Part shown: in pieces, positions 17,834-26,437 of the stretch
Numbering within the stretch: the stretch's first letter is position 1
Layout: each line of letters begins with the position of its first letter
DNA from: CBDIHP01 sp965279195
GTDB taxonomy: Bacteria > Planctomycetota > Planctomycetia > Isosphaerales > Isosphaeraceae
Length of the DNA stretch: 64,000 nt
Reading direction: 5' to 3'
Assembly: GCA_965279195.1 (NCBI GenBank)
Contig: CBDIHP010000025.1
Span: forward strand, 1-64,000
Notes under the pieces: model-generated
The model's database searches: none
Seen by the model: the letters and a program-made list of their open reading frames with translations, nothing else
Told to the model about the DNA's origin: nothing
Position numbers and translations under genes: made by a program

Positions 17834-19306
17834 ATGAAGATCGATCAATTCCTCCGGCATCACGGGATCGCCGGCAACCCCTTCAGCGAGGAAGACGCGC
17901 AGACCGACACGGTCTTCAAGCGCGGTTGCCTCGCCACGATCCACCATCCGGCCTGGGACAAGTTCTTCGGCAGCCCGGCGGATCCCTCCACCGCCCTGGT
18001 CTTCGGCGAGAAGGGCAGCGGCAAGACCGCCCTCCGACTCCAGGCCATCTCGGAACTCGAAGATTACAACCAGGCCCACCCCGACGAGAAGGTGTTCGTC
18101 ATCTCCTACGATGACTTCAACCCTTACCTCGACACCTTTCGCCACGCCGTCCGGGCCGCGAACGCCGGAGACGCCCTCCAGCGCTTCAAGCTCCAGGACC
18201 ACATGGACGCCATCCTCGCGCTGGGGGTCACCCAGCTGGTGGACCTCCTCGCCACCGAGAAGATGGACCTGACTCGCCTGAGCCTCGACCAGCGTCGCGA
18301 CCTCCTGTTGCTGGCGGCACTCTACGACCAGTCCACCGGCGAGTCGCTCGAAAAGCGATGGAGCCGACTGCGCCGCCGCTCGGGATTCCGGCCGCTCTGG
18401 ACCCGGCGGGACCTCCAGATCGGCTTCGGCACGACCCTGGTCGTCGCCGCGCTCCTGGCCGCGTTCCCCTCGCTGCGGACGCTGTCATGGGTCCCCTGGC
18501 TCCTGGCCCCGATCGCCGCCGGCTGGGTGTACTGGGGAGTCCGCCTCGCCCGAGCCGAGTGGCACGCGCGTTCGATCCGCAAGGCCGTGAAGGTTCTATC
18601 GCGAGACCCGTCCGCGCTGCGCTGGGAGCTGCTCTGGTTCAAGCCCAGCGAACTCGGCGGCCAGCCGCTGCCATCCCCCGCCAAGGCGGGCGGCGAGGAG
18701 CGATTCGAGCTGCTCCGGAAGTTCCAGAGCGTGCTCAAGACGCTCGGTTACTCGGGCATCGTCGTACTGGTGGACCGAGTGGACGAGCCGCAGCTCATTG
18801 AGGGCGACCCCCGTAAGATGCGGGCGCTCATCTGGCCGCTGCTCGACCACAAGTTCTTGCGCCACCCCGGATTGGGCTTCAAGCTTTTGCTCCCCGTTGA
18901 GCTCGCCTACTACCTCGAGAAGGAAGACAAGGAGTTCTACGACCGGGCCCGGCCGGACAAGCTGAACCTCATCAAGCCGCTCCGCTGGACGGGCCCATCG
19001 CTCTATGACCTCGCCGGCGACCGCCTCAAGGCGTGCGCCACGGCGCCGTCGCAGAACGGCACGCTGAAGGGCCTCCGGCAACTCGTGGACGAATCTGTCG
19101 GCGACGACGCCCTCAAGGACGCGCTGTCGAACCTGAGGACGCCCCGGCAGCTCTTCAAGTTCCTCCACCGGCTCTTCGAGGAACATTGCCACCGCCACAC
19201 CGAGGACAACCCCCGCTGGAGCGTCGACGCCGACACGTTCCGGACCGTCTACGCCGCCCACATGCGGGAGTTGGGTGCCTTCGACCGAGGCTTCGGCCAC
19301 GGTTAA
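17834..19306 (+). CDS. KAP-like P-loop ATPase with two membrane helices inserted between Walker A and Walker B
   Basis: The 490-residue protein starts with GIAGNPFSEEDA and has a clear Walker A GEKGSGKT at 58-65. A Walker B-like strand VVLVDRVDEP appears only at about 309-318. Between them lie a helical region and two hydrophobic segments (about 194-214 and 217-237) followed by a basic stretch. Membrane insertions within the P-loop domain are the defining trait of KAP NTPases, so membrane association with a cytoplasmic ATPase is the best reading. The C-terminus resembles the helical lid of AAA-like proteins (NLRTPRQLFKFLHRL). Its role is unknown; it is the upstream neighbour of the FGE gene across a family A repeat. 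Confidence 0.7.
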   Translation: MKIDQFLRHHGIAGNPFSEEDAQTDTVFKRGCLATIHHPAWDKFFGSPADPSTALVFGEKGSGKTALRLQAISELEDYNQAHPDEKVFVISYDDFNPYLDTFRHAVRAANAGDALQRFKLQDHMDAILALGVTQLVDLLATEKMDLTRLSLDQRRDLLLLAALYDQSTGESLEKRWSRLRRRSGFRPLWTRRDLQIGFGTTLVVAALLAAFPSLRTLSWVPWLLAPIAAGWVYWGVRLARAEWHARSIRKAVKVLSRDPSALRWELLWFKPSELGGQPLPSPAKAGGEERFELLRKFQSVLKTLGYSGIVVLVDRVDEPQLIEGDPRKMRALIWPLLDHKFLRHPGLGFKLLLPVELAYYLEKEDKEFYDRARPDKLNLIKPLRWTGPSLYDLAGDRLKACATAPSQNGTLKGLRQLVDESVGDDALKDALSNLRTPRQLFKFLHRLFEEHCHRHTEDNPRWSVDADTFRTVYAAHMRELGAFDRGFGHG

Positions 19307-19308
19307 TC

Positions 19309-19345
19309 GTCGGGTGTGGTGCAACGCTCGATCCTGCGCAATGCT
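19309..19345. repeat. Partial left end of a family A repeat, next to the full copy
   Basis: GTCGGGTGTGGTGC just after the ATPase stop matches the GTAGGGTGTGGTGC end of the family A elements with one change, followed by about 20 unrelated-looking bases before the complete element begins at 19346. This looks like a truncated or decayed tandem copy. Confidence 0.55.
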
Positions 19346-19474
19346 GTAGGGTGTGGTGCCACGCACGATGCGTGGCTCCGCACCGACAGAGGCGAACGAC
19401 CTCGCATCGGGCTCGTACTTGTTCCAACACTCCGGTGGTGCGGAGGCCGCGAAGACGCGGCCACCACACCCTAC
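19346..19474. repeat. Family A structured repeat, copy 1
   Basis: A 129-bp element with 13-bp perfect terminal inverted repeats (GTAGGGTGTGGTG at 19346-19358 and its complement at 19462-19474). Inside are a perfect 7-bp hairpin (CCACGCA, loop CGA, TGCGTGG at 19359-19375), a 9-bp inner stem (CTCCGCACC at 19376-19384 with GGTGCGGAG at 19437-19445), and a right-hand hairpin GGCCGCG-AAGA-CGCGGCC (19445-19462). Compared with the copy at 61009, the right hairpin carries a paired C:G to A:T difference, which supports conserved base pairing. It lies between the ATPase and FGE genes, both on the plus strand. Confidence 0.88.
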
Positions 19475-19559
19475 AGGATCCATGGTTTCCTCGCGGTTGC
19501 AGGCGGGTTACACTGGCGGCACTCCCTGGACACCCGCCCCGCCAACGCGAGCCTTCACC

Positions 19560-20705
19560 GTGAGCAGCAAGGGCAAGCAGAACCTCGACACGCCCGCCGC
19601 CTCGGGCGGCAAGGGATGGCTGTTCCTCGGCCTCGTCCTCTTCGGGGCGATCGGCGCGGGGATCTTCGCGGCGAACCGATTCGGGGGGAGAGACGTCACG
19701 CCCCTGGCCGGCGGCACCCCTGTCCCATCCTCGCCCGCGCCCGTCCAGACCACGGTAATCCCCCAGAAGCTCAATGACCGCACGCCGCCCGGCCCTGCGC
19801 CGGCGGGCATGGTCTGGGTCCCCGGCGGCCGGTTCTGGATGGGCGGGCAGAATGAGGACATGCCCGACGCCCAGCCTTCGCACCCCGTCCGAGTGAACGG
19901 CTTCTGGATGGACGCGACCGAGGTCACCAACGCCGAGTTCGATCGGTTCGCGAAGGCCACGGGCTACAAGACGGTCGCCGAGCGCACGCCCACCGCCGAG
20001 CAGTACCCGGGCGCCGATCCGTCGATGCTCGTCCCCGGCTCGATCGTCTTCACGCCGCCCGACAAGCCGGTCCCGCTCGACAATCACATGGTCTGGTGGC
20101 GATACGTCCCCGGGGCCAACTGGCGGCATCCCGAGGGCCCGAACAGCGACCTGACCGGACGCGAGAACCATCCGGCCGTCCACATCTGCTGGGACGACGC
20201 GACCGCCTATGCGAAGTGGGCCGGCAAGCGGCTCCCGACCGAGGCCGAGTGGGAATTCGCCGCCCGGGGCGGGCTCGACCGCAACCGCTACACCTGGGGC
20301 AACGACATGGTGCCCGAGGACGGCAAGTGGCGGGTCAACAACTGGCAGGGGAATTTCCCCAACACGAACTCGAAGGTCGATGGATTCGTCCGGACCGCGC
20401 CCGTGAAGACCTACGAGCCCAACGGCTACGGCCTGTTCGACATGGCCGGGAACGTCTGGGAGTGGTGCTCCGACTGGTACCGGCCCGACTACTATCGCTC
20501 CAGCCCCGACAGCAACCCGCAGGGTCCGGCGACCAGCGACGACCCCCTGGAACCGGGCGTCCCCAAGCGCGTCCAGCGAGGGGGGTCGTTCCTCTGCTCC
20601 GACCTCTACTGCATCCGATACCTCCCCGGCGCCCGAGGCAAGGGCGCCCCCGACAGCGCGGCCTCGCACGTCGGATTCCGCTGCGTCAAGGACGCCAACC
20701 CCTGA
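19560..20705 (+). CDS. Formylglycine-generating enzyme (sulfatase-modifying factor, FGE/SUMF1 type)
   Basis: FGE oxidises the sulfatase active-site cysteine to formylglycine. The domain is complete: MVWVPGGRFWMGG, GFWMDATEVTNAEFDRF, HPAVHICWDDATAYAKWAG, LPTEAEWEFAARGG, YGLFDMAGNVWEWCSDW and GFRCV. The decisive point is GGSFLCSDLYCIRY, which keeps both catalytic cysteines (C346 and C351) in the CxxxxC spacing of true FGE; generic SUMF1-like proteins lack them. An N-terminal helix (about 19-38) anchors the protein in the membrane. GTG 19560 is chosen because codon use becomes GC3-rich only there; ATG 19482 is the alternative. Sulfatases at 2184 and 24938 are possible substrates. Confidence 0.9.
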   Translation: MSSKGKQNLDTPAASGGKGWLFLGLVLFGAIGAGIFAANRFGGRDVTPLAGGTPVPSSPAPVQTTVIPQKLNDRTPPGPAPAGMVWVPGGRFWMGGQNEDMPDAQPSHPVRVNGFWMDATEVTNAEFDRFAKATGYKTVAERTPTAEQYPGADPSMLVPGSIVFTPPDKPVPLDNHMVWWRYVPGANWRHPEGPNSDLTGRENHPAVHICWDDATAYAKWAGKRLPTEAEWEFAARGGLDRNRYTWGNDMVPEDGKWRVNNWQGNFPNTNSKVDGFVRTAPVKTYEPNGYGLFDMAGNVWEWCSDWYRPDYYRSSPDSNPQGPATSDDPLEPGVPKRVQRGGSFLCSDLYCIRYLPGARGKGAPDSAASHVGFRCVKDANP

Positions 20706-20725
20706 GAACGGCGGGAGACGGACGC

Positions 20726-22372
20726 ATGAGACGTATGTTGCTCGGTTGTCTGGTGGTTGTCATCTTCGCATCGTCGGCCGGCGCGGAGAGCACGCCCTGG
20801 CAGCGACTCGTCAAGAAGGACGACGCCTGGTTCCGAGGCGCCGAGGGCCGGACGGCCGTCGCGAATCTCCTCTCGCACCAGTCGGACCTCGGGGACTGGC
20901 CCAAGAATCTGGATACGTCGAAGCTGGCGTTCGACGGCGATCGATCGAAGCTCAAGGGCACGTTCGACAACTCCGCGACGATCGGCGAGGTCCACATCCT
21001 GGCCAGGGCCTACCGCGCGACCGGCGACGCCAGGGCAAAGGCGGCGGTCGAGAAGTCGATCGACCACATCCTCAAGGCCCAGTATCCCAACGGCGGCTTC
21101 CCGCAGTCGTCCCCGCCCGGCAAGGGCTACCCGCGTCGCATCACCTTGAACGATGGGACGATGGTCCATCTGCTCGAACTCCTGCGGGACGTCGGACGGT
21201 CGAAGGAATTCTCGTTCCTCGACGAAACCCGCAAGGCCGCCGCGCAATCGGCCTTCGATCGCGGCATCGCTTGCCTGGTCAAGTGCCAGGTCACGGTGGA
21301 TGGCAAGACGACCGTCTGGTGCGCCCAGCATGACGAGGTCACGCTGGAGCCACGCCCCGCGCGGACGTTCGAACTCGTCTCGCTCAGCGGGGCCGAGAGT
21401 GCCGACGTCCTCCTGCTCCTGATGAGCCTGGAGTCGCCTCCTCCCGACATCACTCGGGCGATCGAGGCGGGGGCGAGATGGTTCGACGCGGCGAGGCTCC
21501 TCGGGATTCGCCAGACGGTCGTCGACGGCGACAAGAGGATCGTGGCCGATCCCAAGGCGCCGCCGCTCTGGGCGAGGTTCTACGAGATCGGCACCAATCG
21601 GCCCATCTTCGCCGGGCGGGACGCCATCAAGAAGGACCGGATTGAAGACATCGAGCACGAGCGGCGAAACGGCTACGCCTGGTACGGCAACTGGGGCGAA
21701 AAAGTAGCCGTCGGCTACAAGCGATGGAAAGCCGCCCAGACAAATGCTTCGGGTGATAAGGTCCGGATCGTATTGGTCGGCGACTCGACGGTGACCGATG
21801 CCTCCGGCTGGGGCGGGGCGTTGAGCAAGTCGTTCGGGCCGAAGGTCGAGGTCGTGAACGAGGCCAAGAGCGGCCGGAGTTCGAGGAGCTACATCGACGA
21901 GGGGCACTGGACCCGGGCCCTCGCGCGCAAGGGCGATTATGTGCTCATCCAGTTCGGCCACAACGACCAGCCCGGCAAGGGGCCCGCGCGGGAGACCGAC
22001 CCGAAGACGACATACCGCGACTTCCTGAGGAAGTATATCGCCGAGGCCCGCGCGGCCGGCTCGAAGCCCGTGCTGATCACCTCCATCGCGCGGCGGACCT
22101 TCGGCAAGGACGGCAAGCCCCGCACCTCGCTCATGCCCTACGCCGACGCTGTGATCGCCGTGGGAAAGGACACGCACACGCCCGTCATCGACCTCCACGC
22201 CCTGAGCCTCGCCCACCTGGCGAAGATCGGCGACGCCGCCTCGACGCCGCTGGGGAGCGACAACGGCAAGGATCGGACCCACTTTTCCGTCGAAGGGGCG
22301 CGCGTCTTCGCCGCGATGGTCGCCGAGGAACTGACGCGGCAGGTCCCCGAACTCGCTTCTTTGAAGAACTGA
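20726..22372 (+). CDS. Pectate lyase (PL10) fused to a CE12-type rhamnogalacturonan acetylesterase
   Basis: The 548-residue secreted protein has a signal peptide (1-20, ending AGA) and two catalytic domains. Residues about 22-335 match PL10 pectate lyases (LGDWPKNLDTS, NGGFPQ, RRITLNDGTM, YEIGTNRPIFAGRD, NGYAWYGNW), which cleave polygalacturonate by beta-elimination. Residues about 345-545 are an SGNH esterase like CE12 rhamnogalacturonan or pectin acetylesterases: GDSTVTD (Ser354), a glycine in SGRSSRSY, GHNDQ (Asn413) and DRTHF (Asp516, His519). Deacetylation and cleavage of pectin would thus be joined in one chain. GGGAGA precedes the ATG. It follows the FGE gene by 20 bases and precedes the oxidoreductase by 21. 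Confidence 0.88.
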   Translation: MRRMLLGCLVVVIFASSAGAESTPWQRLVKKDDAWFRGAEGRTAVANLLSHQSDLGDWPKNLDTSKLAFDGDRSKLKGTFDNSATIGEVHILARAYRATGDARAKAAVEKSIDHILKAQYPNGGFPQSSPPGKGYPRRITLNDGTMVHLLELLRDVGRSKEFSFLDETRKAAAQSAFDRGIACLVKCQVTVDGKTTVWCAQHDEVTLEPRPARTFELVSLSGAESADVLLLLMSLESPPPDITRAIEAGARWFDAARLLGIRQTVVDGDKRIVADPKAPPLWARFYEIGTNRPIFAGRDAIKKDRIEDIEHERRNGYAWYGNWGEKVAVGYKRWKAAQTNASGDKVRIVLVGDSTVTDASGWGGALSKSFGPKVEVVNEAKSGRSSRSYIDEGHWTRALARKGDYVLIQFGHNDQPGKGPARETDPKTTYRDFLRKYIAEARAAGSKPVLITSIARRTFGKDGKPRTSLMPYADAVIAVGKDTHTPVIDLHALSLAHLAKIGDAASTPLGSDNGKDRTHFSVEGARVFAAMVAEELTRQVPELASLKN

Positions 22373-22393
22373 ACGCACCATGGGGGTGAACGG

Positions 22394-23701
22394 ATGACGA
22401 ATCGTCGCGACTTTCTCCAGGCCGGCGGCGCGGGCATCGCCGGGGCCGCCCTGCTCGGGCGCGTTGCAACCGCCTCACAGAAATCCGGCAAGGCCCTGAA
22501 TCTCGCCCTGATCGGCTGCGGGGGCCAGGGGACGAACCTGCTCAGGCGGTTCCTGACGCTCCCCGACGTGACGATCACCCACGTCTGCGACCCCGACGAT
22601 TCGCACGCACAGCGCGCGGCGAAACTGGTGGCGTCGGCGTCGGGCAAGGCGCCGAAGGTCGAGAAGGATCTCCGCAAGGTACTCGACGACAAGTCGGTCG
22701 ACGCTGTGATCGTCGCCACGCCCGACCACTGGCACGCCCCGGCCGCGATCCTCGCCTGCCAGGCGGGCAAGCATGTTTACGTCGAGAAGCCCTGTTCGCA
22801 CAACTTCCGCGAGGGCAAGATCCTCGTCGAGGCCGCATCGAAACATCAGCGCATCGTGCAGCACGGTACCCAGTCGCGCAGCATGCCGATGATCGTCCGG
22901 GCGATCCAGGCGTTGCGCGAGGGGATCGTCGGCGACGTGCTGGTGGCGAAAGCCGTCAACGTGCAGAAGCGGGCGAACATCGGCCGCGCGAAGCCGTCCG
23001 AGCCCCCCGCCGGGTTCGACTACGACCTCTGGGTCGGCCCCGCGCCGATGGTCCCGTTCCAGTCGAACCGGCACCACTACACCTGGCACTGGTGGTACGA
23101 CTTCGGCACCGGCGACATGGGCAACGACGGCGTCCACGAGCTCGACATTGCCCGCTGGGGCCTGGGCGTCGAAGGCCATCCGAGCAAGATTTCCGCGATG
23201 GGCGGCAAGCTCTACTTCGACGACGACCAGCAGTTCCCCGACACCCAGATGGTCGGATTCGACTATCCCGGCCCGATCGGCAAGCGGAAGCAGCTCGTGT
23301 TCGAGATGCGGATCTGGTCGCCCTACCAGCCCGACGAGGTCGAGAACGGTAACCTCTTCTATGGCACCGACGGGTGGATGTTGCTCACCAAGCGGGGCTC
23401 CGTGAAGGTCTTCGACGCCAAGGGCAAGCCGAAGCCCTACAACCCCGAGCTGCCCAAACATCTCGATCACCAGGAGGAGTTCCTCGCGGCCATCCGCGAG
23501 AACCGCGCCCCGTCGGCCGACATCGCCCTCGGCTTCCCCTCGGCCGCGCTCTGCCACCTGGGCAACCTCGCCACCCGCCTCGGCCGGACGATCGACTTCG
23601 ATCCGAAATCCGAGACGATCCCGAACGACCGCGAGGCGAATGCCCTGCTCGGCCGCACGTACCGCGAAGGCCACTGGGCGATCCCGAAGACACTTGCTTA
23701 A
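22394..23701 (+). CDS. Tat-exported Gfo/Idh/MocA family oxidoreductase
   Basis: The 435-residue enzyme begins with a Tat-like signal (TNRRDFLQAGGAGIAGAALLG). The Rossmann fold shows LALIGCGGQGTNLL, HVCDPDD and VIVATPDHWHAP, and the catalytic-lysine motif HVYVEKPCSHN is intact. The second half carries GDMGNDGVHELDIARWGLG, typical of planctomycete exported members. These enzymes use tightly bound NAD(P) to oxidise or interconvert sugars; the substrate is unknown, though the neighbours suggest pectin-derived sugars. It is in line with the PL10-CE12 gene, 21 bases apart, with GGGGG 8 bases before the ATG. Confidence 0.9.
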   Translation: MTNRRDFLQAGGAGIAGAALLGRVATASQKSGKALNLALIGCGGQGTNLLRRFLTLPDVTITHVCDPDDSHAQRAAKLVASASGKAPKVEKDLRKVLDDKSVDAVIVATPDHWHAPAAILACQAGKHVYVEKPCSHNFREGKILVEAASKHQRIVQHGTQSRSMPMIVRAIQALREGIVGDVLVAKAVNVQKRANIGRAKPSEPPAGFDYDLWVGPAPMVPFQSNRHHYTWHWWYDFGTGDMGNDGVHELDIARWGLGVEGHPSKISAMGGKLYFDDDQQFPDTQMVGFDYPGPIGKRKQLVFEMRIWSPYQPDEVENGNLFYGTDGWMLLTKRGSVKVFDAKGKPKPYNPELPKHLDHQEEFLAAIRENRAPSADIALGFPSAALCHLGNLATRLGRTIDFDPKSETIPNDREANALLGRTYREGHWAIPKTLA

Positions 23702-23756
23702 GTTCTCAAGAAGCGAAACGGAATCGATCAGCCGTCTGCATGTTTAGAGCCAGTTC

Positions 23757-23852
23757 GTGTGCCAATGGCTGCTCCAGTGCCGGGGAAAACCCGGACTCAG
23801 GAACTGACCCAGGCCGCGAATGCCATCGTCGCACTGGCATAGCCTGTGGCAC
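23757..23852. repeat. Family C repeat (GTGCCAcTGGCT-type inverted repeat), copy 1
   Basis: GTGCCAATGGCTGCTCCAGTGC near the left end and, inverted, GCACTGGCATAGCCTGTGGCAC at 23831-23852 match over most of 22 positions. A short upstream flank (GAGCCAGTTCGT) is shared with related sequences at 34850-34885, 45956-45990 and 46059-46090. The element lies between the oxidoreductase and DUF6807 genes. Confidence 0.65.
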
Positions 23853-23914
23853 ATGAACAGGCCCCGAACGGAGCGATTGCCGATCCAATCGCATTGCGGC
23901 GGGAGAATGTGGCG

Positions 23915-24820
23915 ATGATGAGGCTCGTATGGTGCTCGATGGTGCTCCTCGCCCTCGCCGGAGAGGCCCGGGCCCAGGTCCGGTTCGTGGAGTGGCCCGG
24001 GTCGCTCGAAATCCGATCGATGGATCAACGTGTGGCAGAGTTTGTCACTCATGATAGCCAGATTCACCGTCCGTTCTTCGCACATCTCCAGGCGCCTGGC
24101 CGGATCCAGGTCAGTCGGAATTACCCGCCGCACACCGGGAAAGAGCCGGACGACCACGCCGCGATGCATCCCGGAGCCTGGCTGGCCTTCGGGGACATCG
24201 GTGGGAACGACACCTGGCGGAACCGGGCGATCGTCCGTGTCGCGAGGTCCGTCGAGCCGCCCCAGGCGCAGGCGGATCGAGGCTCGTTTGCCGTGAAGAT
24301 CCGATATTTTTCTCGGGACATCGCCGTGTTCGCGGAGGAGGATTGCCGCTACGAGCTGCGCGTCCTGCCGGATGGTTACCTCCTCACGTCAGCCAGCGAG
24401 TTCCGCGCGATCGGGAAGCCGTTCGCCTTCGGCGACCAGGAGGAGATGGGCTTCGGCGTCCGCGTGGCGACGTCGATCTCGGTCAAGAAGGGCGGTCGGA
24501 TGGTGAATTCGCTCGGGGGGGTGGACGAGAAAGGGATCTGGGGCAAGGCGGCCGACTGGTGCGCGGCGACGGGGACGGTTGATGGCCAACGGGTCGGCGT
24601 CGTGCTCATGGCCGACCCCAGGAATTTCCGGAAGAGCTGGTTCCACGCCCGAGATTACGGGTTGATGGTCGCCAATCCGTTCGGGAGGAAGGCGCTGACC
24701 GGGGGGCCCGAGAGCCGCGTCGAGGTCAAGCCCGGCGAGGTCTTCCGGCTCGGGTTCGGACTTTATCTGGGGCGCGGTGAAGTGGACGGGGCGAAGGCGT
24801 TCCGTGAATATATCAGGTAG
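23915..24820 (+). CDS. Secreted DUF6807 (PmoA-like) family protein
   Basis: The 301-residue product has a signal peptide (MRLVWCSMVLLALAGEARA) and fits the DUF6807 family, often annotated PmoA in planctomycetes and Bacteroidota, found beside Gfo/Idh/MocA dehydrogenases and glycan-degrading enzymes. Visible conserved stretches are HRPFFAHLQAPG, RNYPPHTG...DDHAAMHPGAWLAFGDIGG and MADPRNFRKSWFHARDYGLMVANPFG. Its function is unknown; a beta-sandwich sugar-related role is a guess from context. ATG 23915 follows GGGAGA by about 10 bases. Its TAG stop is the first TAG of a family A repeat. Confidence 0.72.
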   Translation: MMRLVWCSMVLLALAGEARAQVRFVEWPGSLEIRSMDQRVAEFVTHDSQIHRPFFAHLQAPGRIQVSRNYPPHTGKEPDDHAAMHPGAWLAFGDIGGNDTWRNRAIVRVARSVEPPQAQADRGSFAVKIRYFSRDIAVFAEEDCRYELRVLPDGYLLTSASEFRAIGKPFAFGDQEEMGFGVRVATSISVKKGGRMVNSLGGVDEKGIWGKAADWCAATGTVDGQRVGVVLMADPRNFRKSWFHARDYGLMVANPFGRKALTGGPESRVEVKPGEVFRLGFGLYLGRGEVDGAKAFREYIR

Positions 24821-24937
24821 GGTGCACTGTGACGCGCAGCGTCCACCGCACCACACGACTCGCGGGCGCAATGGATACGATCATGCGCCCCCGTCGGTGC
24901 GGTGGTCGCGGACGTGCCGTCCGCGAAGCACCACACC

Positions 24938-24941
<4 letters not shown>
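24817..24941. repeat. Family A structured repeat, copy 2, supplying both flanking stop codons
   Basis: A 125-bp element ending GTAGGGTG (24817) and CACCACACCCTAC (24929-24941). It keeps the family architecture: a left hairpin GACGC-GCA-GCGTC (24831-24843), a central stem CACCGCACC (24844-24852) with GGTGCGGTG (24896-24904), an apical hairpin GGGCGCA/TGCGCCC (24864-24890), and a right hairpin TCGCGGACG-TGC-CGTCCGCGA (24906-24926). The second pair of the central stem is A:T here and T:A in copies 1 and 3, a compensatory change. The TAG at 24818-24820 ends the DUF6807 gene and the TAG at 24940-24938 (minus strand) ends the sulfatase gene. Confidence 0.9.
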
Positions 24942-26197
<1,256 letters not shown>

Positions 26198-26437
26198 CCT
26201 TTGGAGTGCGGTTGTCCGGCGGCCGCTTTCCTGCGAAATCGACATCAATACCCGGTCGGATTCGCGATTCTGTCCGATCCCCCCGAGAAAAGCGACAGCC
26301 CCGCCCTCGCACTCCGAAGTGGGTGGTGGACAAATGCGGGGCGAGGCCGCATCCTGTTGGGAGACACCCGCCCCCCGTTGCGAGGCCGACGACGGCCGTT
26401 TCCCTCCGCAGAAAAAACGACCGAGAGATCCACACCC

